NCBI RefSeq assembly: GCF_015670745.1
Contig: NZ_JADPCH010000002.1
Coordinates: forward strand, 124,001-188,000
DNA length: 64,000 nucleotides
Direction: 5' to 3'
Origin: Collinsella aerofaciens
Lineage (GTDB): Bacteria; Actinomycetota; Coriobacteriia; Coriobacteriales; Coriobacteriaceae
The notes below the pieces were generated by a model. It was not told where the DNA came from. It ran no database searches and saw only the letters and a list, made by a program, of their open reading frames with translations. Of this stretch, positions 45,434 through 54,279 are shown in pieces (within the stretch, counting starts at the first letter, position 1; every line of letters starts with the position of its first letter). The position numbers were made by a program, and so were the translations under genes.

Positions 45434-46717
45434 CTAAATGGTTTCCAAGAAAGCCTCAATCCTGGTTTGCAGTTGGCCTGCATCCTCGCCGGCGTAGTCG
45501 GTCGTGATGTGCATAAACGGGATGCTGGCCTCTTCGGCGGCCTTCTCCACGGCAAACGACTCCATCTCGTAGAGCGTGCAGAACTGCAGGGCCACGTCGA
45601 CGATGCCGTCTACATGCAGGTCCTTGGCCATCTGAACGATGTCCTTCATACGCTGGTCGTTGGGCGTAAAGACGGCGCAGTTGATCTTAAAGTAGCGCTC
45701 GGCGATGGCGTCGAGCATCTCGTCGACCGTCTCGCCGGACTCGTCGACCAGGTCCTTGTAGTAGCGCGAGCCCGTGCAGGACTCCTCGCCGACCACAACG
45801 CCGCCGGCCTTCTCGATGAGGTTGAACAGTTTCCAGTTGGGCACGGCCATGGGCGTACCGGTGTACAGGATGCGCTTGGTCCCCTTGGGCGTCACGCCCT
45901 CGCCGGCCTCGACACGCTGCTCGCACTCAGCCGCCATATCGTTGATGGCTCCGGTCAGACGCGGCGTGTCGTCCATAAAGGCGGCCTGAACGGTCAGCAG
46001 GCTGTCGAGACCGCTGATGGGTGCCGGGTCGGCAGCGCGCGTGGCTGCGAGGCGCTGCAGGGCGCGACGCTTCTCATTGACGGCGTGGATGGCGGCCTTC
46101 AGACGCTCGGGCGTAATCTTGACGCCGCACTCGTCCTCGATCTTGGCGGCGAGCTTCTTGACCTCGGCCTTCCAGGTCACGAGCGTCGACTCGTCGTGTA
46201 CGTTGGGAATATCCATGACGTACATGTTCTTTTGCGTGGCAAAGAACTCGTAGGCCTTCTTCTTGCCGTCGCAGGTGTTCTCGCCCACCACCAAGTCGCT
46301 CGACTCGATGTAGGGGCAGACCTCGCCCAGCTTAAAGCCGGCAAAGCTCTTGATGAGCGGGCAGGTGTTGCGCGGCAGATGCTCCTCGACCTTGTCGGTC
46401 GCCCAGTCGGCACCCGAGCACAGACCAACAGGAATGCCGTCACAGGCAAGCACGATCTCCTCGGGCACGTACACGCAGAACGAACCGACGATCTTGGTGG
46501 CCTCGCCGGCCTCCTTCTTGTCGAGCATCTCCTTAATACGGCCGCTATGGATGTTGGTGGCCACAAAGTCCAGGTAGGACGTGGACTTGGGGCGATTGTT
46601 CTGCGTCAGGAACATATCGCCGTACATCTGGCCCACAGCGCCCAGCAGCATGTCGTGATCGGCAAGATTCATGCCGAGGCTCTCCCACATCGGATGGAAA
46701 TCGAATTCTTCAGCCAT
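45434..46717 (-). CDS. 2-Hydroxyacyl-CoA dehydratase family / double-cubane cluster protein, copy 1
   Basis: 427 residues, larger than copy 2 by about 40 at the N-terminus ([18 protein letters not shown]). Cluster ligands: [23 protein letters not shown] and [13 protein letters not shown], later [12 protein letters not shown]. The C-terminus [17 protein letters not shown] is like copy 2. Together they could form a heterodimer like HgdA/HgdB, or be two independent proteins served by one activase. First gene of the presumed operon. RBS GAGGGGAACC. Confidence 0.85.
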   Translation of the reverse strand: MAEEFDFHPMWESLGMNLADHDMLLGAVGQMYGDMFLTQNNRPKSTSYLDFVATNIHSGRIKEMLDKKEAGEATKIVGSFCVYVPEEIVLACDGIPVGLCSGADWATDKVEEHLPRNTCPLIKSFAGFKLGEVCPYIESSDLVVGENTCDGKKKAYEFFATQKNMYVMDIPNVHDESTLVTWKAEVKKLAAKIEDECGVKITPERLKAAIHAVNEKRRALQRLAATRAADPAPISGLDSLLTVQAAFMDDTPRLTGAINDMAAECEQRVEAGEGVTPKGTKRILYTGTPMAVPNWKLFNLIEKAGGVVVGEESCTGSRYYKDLVDESGETVDEMLDAIAERYFKINCAVFTPNDQRMKDIVQMAKDLHVDGIVDVALQFCTLYEMESFAVEKAAEEASIPFMHITTDYAGEDAGQLQTRIEAFLETI

Positions 46718-46876
46718 GACGGTTCCCCTCTCGAACCAAATACGGATAACTACGGTATTGCTGCACGGTGGGCGGCGAAAACCCAGCCGTGCCTAAACCC
46801 GGAATTTTGGGGAACCTGCTTTGCGGTCGATTATTTAGTTGTGCGTCGTCTCTCCCGGAGCCGTGAACATACCTGC

Positions 46877-46945
46877 TCATATGCGACTCCGAGCCATATA
46901 CAGGGCGCGCGCGGCAACGCGGCGAATGTATGTCGTCTGCGGCAT
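46877..46945 (-). CDS. Possible 22-residue leader peptide
   Basis: ATG 46945 has a strong AAAGGAGG ribosome-binding site 9 nt upstream and encodes a basic peptide, MPQTTYIRRVAARALYMARS, ending in RI and TGA at 46877. It lies 159 nt upstream of the first HgdB-like gene. An ATATGA overlap leads to a further 56-codon frame (start 46880) that ends inside that gene's start, but that second frame is weaker. Not confirmed as expressed. Confidence 0.4.
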   Translation of the reverse strand: MPQTTYIRRVAARALYMARSRI

Positions 46946-47146
46946 GTGCGCGTCCTCCTTTACAAGTTAAGATCAACTATATCAACGGTCGTCGACCATG
47001 CGAACACCGTTGACATTCGTACGACAGCGTCGTGTGCCGCCGTTTAATAAATAATTATCTGTGTTGATAAGAGTTTGTCATTCCCCATTAGGCGAACGGC
47101 AAGACAAAGCCGCCGAGACTTATATCCCCGACGGCATTACCCGGCG
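46946..47146 (-). promoter_or_regulatory. Presumed promoter region of the HgdB/selenium operon
   Basis: The spacer between modC and the first HgdB-like gene holds a minus-strand TATAGT (possible -10) about 30 nt before the leader ATG, with a weak TTCGCA 17 nt upstream. Partly palindromic sequence GTCGTACGAATGTC/CGACGACC lies further upstream. No terminator for modC with a clear T-run was found; nothing else is visible. Confidence 0.35.
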
Positions 47147-48217
47147 CTACCGACAAACCAGATGGATCCTGCTGGCATCAAAATGCATACGCAGGGTCTC
47201 GCCTTCTTGCGGTAACCCATCCGCTGGTACGCTCAATTTGTTGACCTTCCACTGCAGACGCGTTGGCGCATCGGCCCGCGGCGCATCCAACAGCACCAGG
47301 CGCTCAAAACGCGAATCGCTCACGCGCGCCACGTGCAGGTCGTAGCTGTTGCGACCCCGCTCGGCACGGTTGTCCACATGGAAGTAGCTCGCGCGAATGC
47401 CCAGGTACGCCACATTATCGGGAACCTCGCGACCCACGTTAAAGGTCATGCCCCAATCGAGCGCCTCAACTTCTTCGTCGCCGATCTTGCGCGCCCGGCT
47501 TGTGTTCTTGCAGCCCGTCAGGCGCAGCGCCGCCAGCGTCTGCGGACGGCGGACCACGTCCTCGACGGAGCCGATCTCCTCAACATGCCCGTCGTGCATC
47601 ACGCAGATGCGCTGGCACAGGCGGCACGCTTCGTCGATGTCGTGGCTCACATAGAGCACGGTGCGGTTGCATACATCGAACAGGTCGAGCATGTTCTGTT
47701 CGAGGGCGCTCTTAAGATAGGAATCGAGTGCGCTCATGGGCTCGTCGAACATAAAGATGCCCGGGTGAGCCGCCACCATACGGGCAAGCGCCACACGTTG
47801 CTGCTGACCGCCCGAGAGGCGCGCGGGATAGCGGTCGGCAAAATCGGCTAGGCCAAAGATGCCCAGGTAGCGCTCGGCAAGTTTTTTACGCGCCGCGGCG
47901 TCGCCCGCGTCCTTTACGCCGGCACATACGTTATCGGCCACCGTCATGTTGGGAAACAGCTGATAGTTTTGGAACAGCAGGGCGCATTTGCGCTCCTGGG
48001 GCGACAGGTTGATGCCCGCCGCCGAGTCAAAAAAGGTCACGCCGTTGACGACGATCTTGCCCTCGTCGGGCGTCTCCACACCGGCAATGCAGCGCAAGGT
48101 GCAGCTCTTGCCGCAACCCGAGGCACCGAGCAGCGCCACACGCTCCTCGCCGGCCTCAAGCTGCATGTCGAGCATAAACCCGGGATAGCGCTTTTTAATA
48201 TCCAGAACGAGCGACAT
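47147..48217 (-). CDS. modC: Molybdate ABC transporter ATP-binding protein
   Basis: Energises molybdate uptake by ModAB. 356 residues: Walker A LLGASGCGKSCTLR near residue 29, ABC signature LSGGQQQRVALARM, Walker B IFMFDEPMSALDSY, H-loop YVSHDIDEA, and a C-terminal extension of about 120 residues. Starts 3 nt after the modB stop. The C-terminal domain is more divergent than the molybdate-binding (MOP) domain I would expect, so its ligand is unproven. Confidence 0.9.
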   Translation of the reverse strand: MSLVLDIKKRYPGFMLDMQLEAGEERVALLGASGCGKSCTLRCIAGVETPDEGKIVVNGVTFFDSAAGINLSPQERKCALLFQNYQLFPNMTVADNVCAGVKDAGDAAARKKLAERYLGIFGLADFADRYPARLSGGQQQRVALARMVAAHPGIFMFDEPMSALDSYLKSALEQNMLDLFDVCNRTVLYVSHDIDEACRLCQRICVMHDGHVEEIGSVEDVVRRPQTLAALRLTGCKNTSRARKIGDEEVEALDWGMTFNVGREVPDNVAYLGIRASYFHVDNRAERGRNSYDLHVARVSDSRFERLVLLDAPRADAPTRLQWKVNKLSVPADGLPQEGETLRMHFDASRIHLVCR

Positions 48218-48220
48218 GGC

Positions 48221-49663
48221 CTATCGACCTCCCTTCGCGACCGCGTCATCGCGCATAAGCTCGGCCAGCGCCTCGCGATCGATTCGCAGGGCATCGCCGC
48301 CCGCCGGGTCGAGCGAATCACCCTGTCCGGCGAGGTCTTTGGCCTGCTTGCGCCCCGCATGGGAAAGGCCCCGCTCGCGATACTTTTGCGAATGGGCGGT
48401 GTACATGTTAATGAACAGGATGACCAGGAAGCTGAACGCAATTACGACCACGACCCAGAAGAGCGCGACCGACGTATTGCCGCCCATCCACTCAAAATAG
48501 ATGGCGATGGGGATGGTCTGCGTAATGCCGGCGTAGTTGCCCGCAAAGAACAGCGTGCAGCCAAACTCTCCCATCGCGCGGGCAAAGGCGAGGACCGTAC
48601 CAGCAGCAATAGAAGGCCACCCAAGCGGCATCATAAGCTTGGCAAAGATGCGACGCTCGGACCATCCCAGGGTTCGCGCGGCGTCAAGCATCTGCGTGTC
48701 GAGGCTCTCAAAGGCGCCGAGCGCCGTACGGTAGACCAGGGGGAACGATACCACCACGGCAGAGATCACCGCCGCCGGCCACGTAAAGACAATCGAGACG
48801 CCGTGCGCAATCAGCCACTGGCCCACCCCGGTCGAGCGACCAAACAGCATAAGCAGCAAAAAGCCGCAGACCGTGGGCGGCAACACCATGGGGATGGTAA
48901 AGACCGAGTCGAGCAGGCCCTTGATGCGACTCGAGGTACCCATAGTCTTCCACGCGGCGAACAGGCCCAGCGCAAGGGAGATCACCAGGGCAAGGCCGCT
49001 CGTTTTAATGGACACCCAAAACGGGCGATAGTCGATGTCGCCCAAAAAGGAGACCAGAGAGGTCAAGGGCCCTTGCTCATCCCGCAACATGACAGACGAC
49101 GCCTCTACCATTTGAGCGCTATCAAGCCAACGCGCGCCGCCCTTGGCATCACCCGAGGCTGATGCAATCACCACATAGCGGTCCCCATCCGCACCGCGCT
49201 CATCAAAGCCATAGGTATACCCGCCGGCATCAAACGTTGTTTCCGCCGTGACATACCAAGGAAGATCCACGTCCCCCAGCCGCGCACCTCCCATGCAGTT
49301 TGCGCTGTCGAGGTCACAGACGAGGGCCTTGAGACCCGATACGCACTCGTTGTCCTGCGGATCCAATCCATACTTCTCGACCGCCTTGGGCGATATCCAC
49401 GCCACAACGCGATCGGCAGCAGGCGCCACTACAAGGTCCACATCCTCGTCAACGGGAAACCGGTAGCCCTCAGGCTGGCCCTCCATGGCACGAGCGGTCC
49501 CCTTCGCCAACCGCTCAAAACCCTCGATTCCATAGGAAAGCCCATGAGCGGTCGCAGCAACCTGGGCCCCGTCCTCGGCGTCCCCGGCAAACGCAAATCC
49601 CGGCACCCAGCAAAGCGCGAAGGTCAAAGCACAGGCGACAAGCATGCGGAATCTATTAAGCAC
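48221..49663 (-). CDS. modB: Molybdate ABC transporter permease with large N-terminal extracytoplasmic domain
   Basis: The last 260 residues are a ModB-type permease: WVSIKTSGLALVISLALGLF, FTIPMVLPPTVCGFLLL, the EAA-like AARTLGWSERRIFAKLMMP and FARAMGEFGCTLFFAGN. The first 215 residues are extra: a signal peptide or first helix (MLNRFRMLVACALTFALCW) followed by a hydrophilic domain with no family I can name (VDLPWYVTAETTFDAGGYTYGF). ModB is usually about 225 residues; this is 480. GTG 49663 has GGAG 6 nt upstream and puts NRFR before the hydrophobic stretch. A fused sensing or binding domain is a guess. Confidence 0.85.
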   Translation of the reverse strand: MLNRFRMLVACALTFALCWVPGFAFAGDAEDGAQVAATAHGLSYGIEGFERLAKGTARAMEGQPEGYRFPVDEDVDLVVAPAADRVVAWISPKAVEKYGLDPQDNECVSGLKALVCDLDSANCMGGARLGDVDLPWYVTAETTFDAGGYTYGFDERGADGDRYVVIASASGDAKGGARWLDSAQMVEASSVMLRDEQGPLTSLVSFLGDIDYRPFWVSIKTSGLALVISLALGLFAAWKTMGTSSRIKGLLDSVFTIPMVLPPTVCGFLLLMLFGRSTGVGQWLIAHGVSIVFTWPAAVISAVVVSFPLVYRTALGAFESLDTQMLDAARTLGWSERRIFAKLMMPLGWPSIAAGTVLAFARAMGEFGCTLFFAGNYAGITQTIPIAIYFEWMGGNTSVALFWVVVVIAFSFLVILFINMYTAHSQKYRERGLSHAGRKQAKDLAGQGDSLDPAGGDALRIDREALAELMRDDAVAKGGR

Positions 49664-49731
49664 GAAAAGCTCCAAGCGAATACAAGGACGGAGTGAAACA
49701 CAAAACGATGAAATTATCGCGCCAAGCCGCA

Positions 49732-50604
49732 CTACTCGGAAAGCTCAAAGCCGTACTTGCCCCAAATCTTCTGGGCCTTCTTGTTGGTCAGGCAGAAGTC
49801 GATGAACGCCTTGGCCTCGTCGGCGTGCTCGGAGCTCTCGGCGACGGCACCGGGATACACGATGGGCTTGTGCGAGTCCTCGGGGCACACGAAGGCCTCC
49901 TCGATGCCGTCGTAGCGGAAGATGTCGGAGCTGTAGACAAAACCCGCCACGCAGTCGCCTGTAGAGACGTAAGACGCAGCGGTGCCGACCTTGTCGGCCA
50001 GGGCTACCTTGTCGGCGAGCTCGGGCGCGTACTCGCCGTCGTCGCCCTCGGTACCGGTATAGAGGCCCACGGAAGCCAGCGCCTGGTTGGCGTACTTGCC
50101 GGCGGGGACGGTCTTGGCGTCGCCGATGGCAATCTTACCGTCCAGATTCGCGACGTCGGCGATGGCCTCGACCTTAGTATCGGAGCCCTCGGCGCGAATG
50201 ATCACGAGGTCGTTGACGAACATGTCCTCACGCGTGTCGGCGTCGACGAGCTCGGCGGCCTCGGCGTCATCCATGGTGCCCTTGGAGGCCGTGATAAGCA
50301 CGTCGACGGCGGCACCGGCGCGCATTTGCTCGACAAGGTCGCCAGACGCCTTAAACTGCGTGTCGGCAAACGTGGTACCGGTCTGGTCGGTGTAGAGCTC
50401 CTGAACCTCGGGCAGAGCCTTCTCGAGCGAGTTGGCAGCAAAGACCTGCAGCTCGACGACCTTCTTGGAAGATGCCTTAGCAGAACCGGCATCGGATCCG
50501 GCCGGCTCGGACGTCTTGTTGCCCGAGCAGCCGGCAAGGCCAAGGCCGGCGGCAGCGGCAGCAGAAAGCGAGACAAAACCGCGGCGTGAAACCATATCGA
50601 ACAT
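49732..50604 (-). CDS. modA: Molybdate-binding lipoprotein
   Basis: Solute receptor of the molybdate transporter. 290 residues. MFDMVSRRGFVSLSAAAAAG is a twin-arginine signal ending in a lipobox LAGC, so it is probably a Tat-exported lipoprotein. The mature part has VFAANSLEKALPEV and SSKKVVELQV typical of the ModA N-lobe, and SGDLVEQMRAGAAVDVL. Start ATG 50604 has AAAGGG 6 nt upstream; it has its own promoter region. Confidence 0.93.
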   Translation of the reverse strand: MFDMVSRRGFVSLSAAAAAGLGLAGCSGNKTSEPAGSDAGSAKASSKKVVELQVFAANSLEKALPEVQELYTDQTGTTFADTQFKASGDLVEQMRAGAAVDVLITASKGTMDDAEAAELVDADTREDMFVNDLVIIRAEGSDTKVEAIADVANLDGKIAIGDAKTVPAGKYANQALASVGLYTGTEGDDGEYAPELADKVALADKVGTAASYVSTGDCVAGFVYSSDIFRYDGIEEAFVCPEDSHKPIVYPGAVAESSEHADEAKAFIDFCLTNKKAQKIWGKYGFELSE

Positions 50605-50665
50605 ATTCAACCCTTTCGAACGCTATGCCCGGGCACCCCGCCGCAGGCTTTATTCTGTTACTAGA

Positions 50666-50717
50666 TTATACTTCCGCGCGAATAATGATAATGAGAAATT
50701 ATTCTCTCTAGAGAATA
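50666..50717 (-). promoter_or_regulatory. modA promoter region with a palindrome
   Basis: A minus-strand TATAAT lies near 50666-50671, about 60 nt upstream of modA; the -35 is weak. Just upstream is the perfect inverted repeat TATTCTC-TCTA-GAGAATA (50700-50717), an operator candidate for molybdate or anaerobic control. It is not the ModE consensus I know. Confidence 0.55.
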
Positions 50718-50756
50718 TAGTTTCGAGTTGCCGTGCACCTCGGCGTCGCTTCGGCG

Positions 50757-50794
50757 GAAAACAAAGGCGGAGCAGCCGTTCAGGTCGCCCCGCC
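50757..50794 (-). terminator. Likely terminator after mog
   Basis: Stem GGCGGGGCGACC/GGCTGCTCCGCC (imperfect) followed by TTTGTTTTCC on the minus strand, 14 nt after the mog stop. Separates moeA-mog from modABC. Confidence 0.6.
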
Positions 50795-50807
50795 GCAGGT
50801 AAACCGC

Positions 50808-51287
50808 TTATTTGGTATGTCCGCCGCCCGCCGTCATTTGGGCCGCATGCTCCAGCTGATCGCTCACGGCCTCCCAGCTTTCGCGGGCCGCTTTCGTGGA
50901 TCCCGGAAAGTTGATGACAAGCGTATGCCCACGCTGCATGCACACGGCGCGCGAGAGCATAGCGCGGCGCGTCTTGGTCATGGAGTACGCACGGATTGCC
51001 TCTGCAATACCCGGCACATCGCGGTCGCAGACGGCACGCGTCGCCTCGGGCGTCACGTCGCGCATCGAAAGTCCCGTGCCGCCACAGGTGAGCACGACAT
51101 TGGCGTGGCACTCATCGGCAGCTTCCACAATGGCATCACCGATCTCGCTGGCGTCGTCGCGCACGACCACATGTGAGACGACCGTCCAGCCCTGCGCCTC
51201 GATAAGTTCCTCGAGTGCGGCTCCAGCCTCGTCCTGAGCAAGATCGCGTGTATCCGAGCACGTCACGATCGAAATCTTCAACTCCAT
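50808..51287 (-). CDS. mog: Molybdopterin adenylyltransferase, MogA/MoaB family
   Basis: Adenylates molybdopterin before molybdate insertion by MoeA. 159 residues: IVTCSDTRDLAQDEAG at the start, VVLTCGGTGLSMRDVTPEAT with the family GGTG site, and INFPGSTKAARE near the end. I used ATG 51287 (MELKISIVTCS). It follows moeA after 10 nt. MogA and MoaB are hard to tell apart. Confidence 0.9.
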   Translation of the reverse strand: MELKISIVTCSDTRDLAQDEAGAALEELIEAQGWTVVSHVVVRDDASEIGDAIVEAADECHANVVLTCGGTGLSMRDVTPEATRAVCDRDVPGIAEAIRAYSMTKTRRAMLSRAVCMQRGHTLVINFPGSTKAARESWEAVSDQLEHAAQMTAGGGHTK

Positions 51288-51297
51288 AGTCTTCCTC

Positions 51298-52560
51298 CTA
51301 CAACACCGTGCCCTCGGGCAGGTCGACACGCACGACATCCACGACGTCGCCCGCCTTGAGCTCGCACGGTCCTTCGTCAATACGCAGCAGGCAGTTGGAC
51401 CGCTGCATCGTGCCGAGCAGCGCCGAATTCTGCGTCTTGGCCTCGGTCACCAACAGCTCACTGGTCTCGGGGTCCCGCAAAACCGTGGCGCGATCGAAGA
51501 AGCGTCGGTCCTGGCGCTTTTTCACGCCGTGCGTGAGCGTCGCCTGCTGCACGGGACGCACGCCCTCGGCAAAGCCGCGCATCTTGCGAATCGCCGGACG
51601 GGCGAGCATCTCAAAGCCCACATACGCCGCGGCCGGATTGCCTGAAAGCCCTAGGTAGGGCTTGCCCCCGAGCAAGCCAAACGTGATGGCCTTGCCCGGA
51701 CGCATCGAGATGCGATCGAACAGCACCACGCCCTCGCGCCGGACGAGCGCCGTCACGTAGTCGTAATCGCCCGCCGAGGCGCCGCCGCTCGTAATGACAA
51801 AATCGCACTCTCGCGTGGCGCGATGCACCAGCTCGCCAATCGCCTGCTCATCGTCGGGCGCAATACCGTAGAACACGGGCTCGGCGCCGGCATCGAGCGC
51901 CTCGGCCATCAGCGCCGAGGAGTTGGAATCGCGAATCTGACCGCGCGCCGGTACCTTACTCGGTGCGACCAGTTCCGTGCCCAGCGAGATGATGCCCACA
52001 CGTGGGGCAGCGTGCACCTTCACGCTCGCGTATCCGGCGCTTGCCAGCAAGCCGGCGCCCGCCGGAGCCACGACCTCGCCGGCATGCATCACAACATCGC
52101 CGGCATGGGCCTCCTCGGCGGCAGAGCGAACGTTCTCCCCTACCTTGGCAGGCGCCGAGAAGCGAACGTGCGAGCCCTCGTTGCCATCGCCATCGAGTAC
52201 GTCGACGATCTCGTACTTCACCACGGCATCGGCACCTTCGGGCACCGGCGCGCCTGTCATGATGCGGACGGTCTCGCCCGCGCCGATTGTGCCCTCAAAG
52301 ACATGGCCCGCGGCCTCGTGTCCTACGACGGAGAGCGTCACCGGAGTGTCACCGGCGGCCGCAGCAAGATCGGCTGCGCGCACGGCATACCCGTCCATGG
52401 CGCTGTTGGCAAACGGCGAGATGTCGATATCGGCCACCGCGTCCTCGGCCAAGGGAAGACCGGCGGCCTGCCACACGGGAATTTCGACGAGATCGGTCGG
52501 AGCAACGTGCGACAGAACAATCGACTGCGCGTCCTCCAGCGGAATGAGTTTCTCTGCCAT
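51298..52560 (-). CDS. moeA: Molybdopterin molybdenumtransferase
   Basis: Inserts molybdate into adenylated molybdopterin. 420 residues: starts MAEKLIPLEDAQSIVL, then DISPFANSAMDGYAVR, ITSGGASAGDYDYVTALV, KPYLGLSGNPAAAYVGFE and a C-terminal domain. Standard MoeA length. Start ATG 52560 with AGAGGTG upstream. Leads moeA-mog, reading away from the ClC gene. Confidence 0.96.
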   Translation of the reverse strand: MAEKLIPLEDAQSIVLSHVAPTDLVEIPVWQAAGLPLAEDAVADIDISPFANSAMDGYAVRAADLAAAAGDTPVTLSVVGHEAAGHVFEGTIGAGETVRIMTGAPVPEGADAVVKYEIVDVLDGDGNEGSHVRFSAPAKVGENVRSAAEEAHAGDVVMHAGEVVAPAGAGLLASAGYASVKVHAAPRVGIISLGTELVAPSKVPARGQIRDSNSSALMAEALDAGAEPVFYGIAPDDEQAIGELVHRATRECDFVITSGGASAGDYDYVTALVRREGVVLFDRISMRPGKAITFGLLGGKPYLGLSGNPAAAYVGFEMLARPAIRKMRGFAEGVRPVQQATLTHGVKKRQDRRFFDRATVLRDPETSELLVTEAKTQNSALLGTMQRSNCLLRIDEGPCELKAGDVVDVVRVDLPEGTVL

Positions 52561-52617
52561 ATGCACCTCTTAATGCCACGGCGCACAACAGGGGCGCCGA
52601 TTCTTTATGCTTGTCTC

Positions 52618-52741
52618 AGTATAATCCCCCGACGCACGACCGCGACTCGGCCTGCACCCGCAAATACACCTGTCGGTTGCAGGCCGCGAAACAGAATGGA
52701 AACCAACCCACCGGCTCGTCGCGTTTACCGCGTTTTATAAT
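52618..52741. promoter_or_regulatory. Divergent promoter region moeA / ClC channel
   Basis: A plus-strand TATAAT at 52736-52741 precedes the channel gene by 30 nt. A minus-strand TATACT (52618-52623) points to moeA. Neither has a good -35 at 17 nt, so the -10 elements are the firm part. Confidence 0.45.
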
Positions 52742-52770
52742 GCTTGCGTTGCAACCTAAAAGAGGAACGT

Positions 52771-54192
52771 ATGGCTCATAACGACAAACCCGAAAGCGCA
52801 AACGAAGCGCAGGATCATTCCCAGCCGCTCGACGAAGGCGGTTATTTCTCCCTGAACGACGTCATCGCGGCAGGCAGGCATCAGCTCACCCGCTCTGAGC
52901 ATCTCTTGGCTGCCGACACGCGCCGCAACGCCCGCAACCTACTCGCGAGCGCCAAGTTGCTCGCACTCGTCGTCATCGTCTCGCTCGCCATGGGCGTTGC
53001 CGCTTGGGCGTTTTTGGCCTCGTTGAATATCGCGACCGACTATCGCGAGCACCATGTGTGGGTCTACGCCTTGCTTCCCGTTGTGGGCATGGCCACCGCA
53101 TGGGCCTACAAGAACCACGGTCTCGCCGCCAAGCGTGGCAACAACCTGGTCATCGACTCCGCTCTGGGCACACGCCTCATCCATATGCGCATGGCCGTCC
53201 TCACCTTCGTCTGCTCCACGCTCACGCACCTAACGGGCGGATCGGCCGGTCGCGAGGGAGCTGCGGTGCAGATTGGCGGCACCATCGCCAGCAACATCTC
53301 GAGCCTCGCCCACCTCAAAAAGCATGACCACCACGACCTCATGCTCGCCGGCATCTCGTCGGCCTTTGGCGCCGTATTCGGCTCGCCCCTTGCCGGGGCT
53401 TTCTTTGGCATGGAGATGTGCTTTATCGGCAAGATCGACTACACCGCGGGCATCTACTGCCTGGTCGCCTCGTTTACCGGCTACTTTACATCACTCGCCC
53501 TAGGTACCGAGTACGAGGCGAATGTCATCGCCAGCGTTCCCGCTATGACGCCCAAAACGGTCGTCATCGTTGTTATCAGCGCAATTATCTTCGGTCTGAC
53601 GGCACGCCTCTTTGCCTGGTCGGTTCGAACCGTCAAGAGCCTCTACGGTCGCTTTATCACCAATTACCTCGTTCGCGCACTCATCGGCGCACTCGTGGTT
53701 TTGGCCGCCTATGCCCTCCTCGACGCCTGGAACTACGCCGGCCTTTCCACGTGGCTTTCCGGCGCCGGATTTGCCGGCAACACCACCCTGACGGACGCAG
53801 CCATCAAGTTGGTCGTCACAGCGCTTACCCTGGGCGCGGGCTTCCAAGGCGGCGAGGTCACGCCCCTGTTTGGCATCGGTGCGGCGCTCGGCGGCTGGAT
53901 AGGTTGCCTCGTCGGAATCGATCCCAGCTTTCTGGCAGCGCTGGGCATGCTCGGCGTGTTCTGCGCCGGCCTTAACGTGCCTATCACCACCTGTATGATG
54001 GCCATCGACCTGTTCCACGGCACGGCTGCCGGGTTCTTTGTCATCGTGGCCTTTATCAGCTACCTAACCGCCGGACACCGCGGCGTGTACCCCGCCCAGC
54101 GCATCATCTCGCCCAAGCGCCGTTCGCTTATTGTGGATGAGGGCGGTACGGTAGCGGATGCTATCGAGCGCCACAACGACCTGATAGAGTAG
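52771..54192 (+). CDS. ClC family chloride channel or exchanger
   Basis: 473-residue membrane protein. Family motifs: GSAGREGAAVQIGG with the gating Glu, GSPLAGAFFGMEMCF, and GVFCAGLNVPITTC. About 12 hydrophobic segments. Start ATG 52771 (MAHNDKPESANEAQD) with AGAGGAA upstream; the hydrophilic N-terminus of about 55 residues is cytoplasmic. Channel or H+/Cl- exchanger cannot be decided. 88 nt upstream of the diacylglycerol-kinase-like gene on the same strand. Confidence 0.92.
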   Translation: MAHNDKPESANEAQDHSQPLDEGGYFSLNDVIAAGRHQLTRSEHLLAADTRRNARNLLASAKLLALVVIVSLAMGVAAWAFLASLNIATDYREHHVWVYALLPVVGMATAWAYKNHGLAAKRGNNLVIDSALGTRLIHMRMAVLTFVCSTLTHLTGGSAGREGAAVQIGGTIASNISSLAHLKKHDHHDLMLAGISSAFGAVFGSPLAGAFFGMEMCFIGKIDYTAGIYCLVASFTGYFTSLALGTEYEANVIASVPAMTPKTVVIVVISAIIFGLTARLFAWSVRTVKSLYGRFITNYLVRALIGALVVLAAYALLDAWNYAGLSTWLSGAGFAGNTTLTDAAIKLVVTALTLGAGFQGGEVTPLFGIGAALGGWIGCLVGIDPSFLAALGMLGVFCAGLNVPITTCMMAIDLFHGTAAGFFVIVAFISYLTAGHRGVYPAQRIISPKRRSLIVDEGGTVADAIERHNDLIE

Positions 54193-54279
54193 ACGTAAGT
54201 ATTCGCCGTGCAGCCACAATCGGGGGCAATTCGACCTGAGCGCGACCGCACCGTCACGTCATACGCCGGGAGTCGCCCC

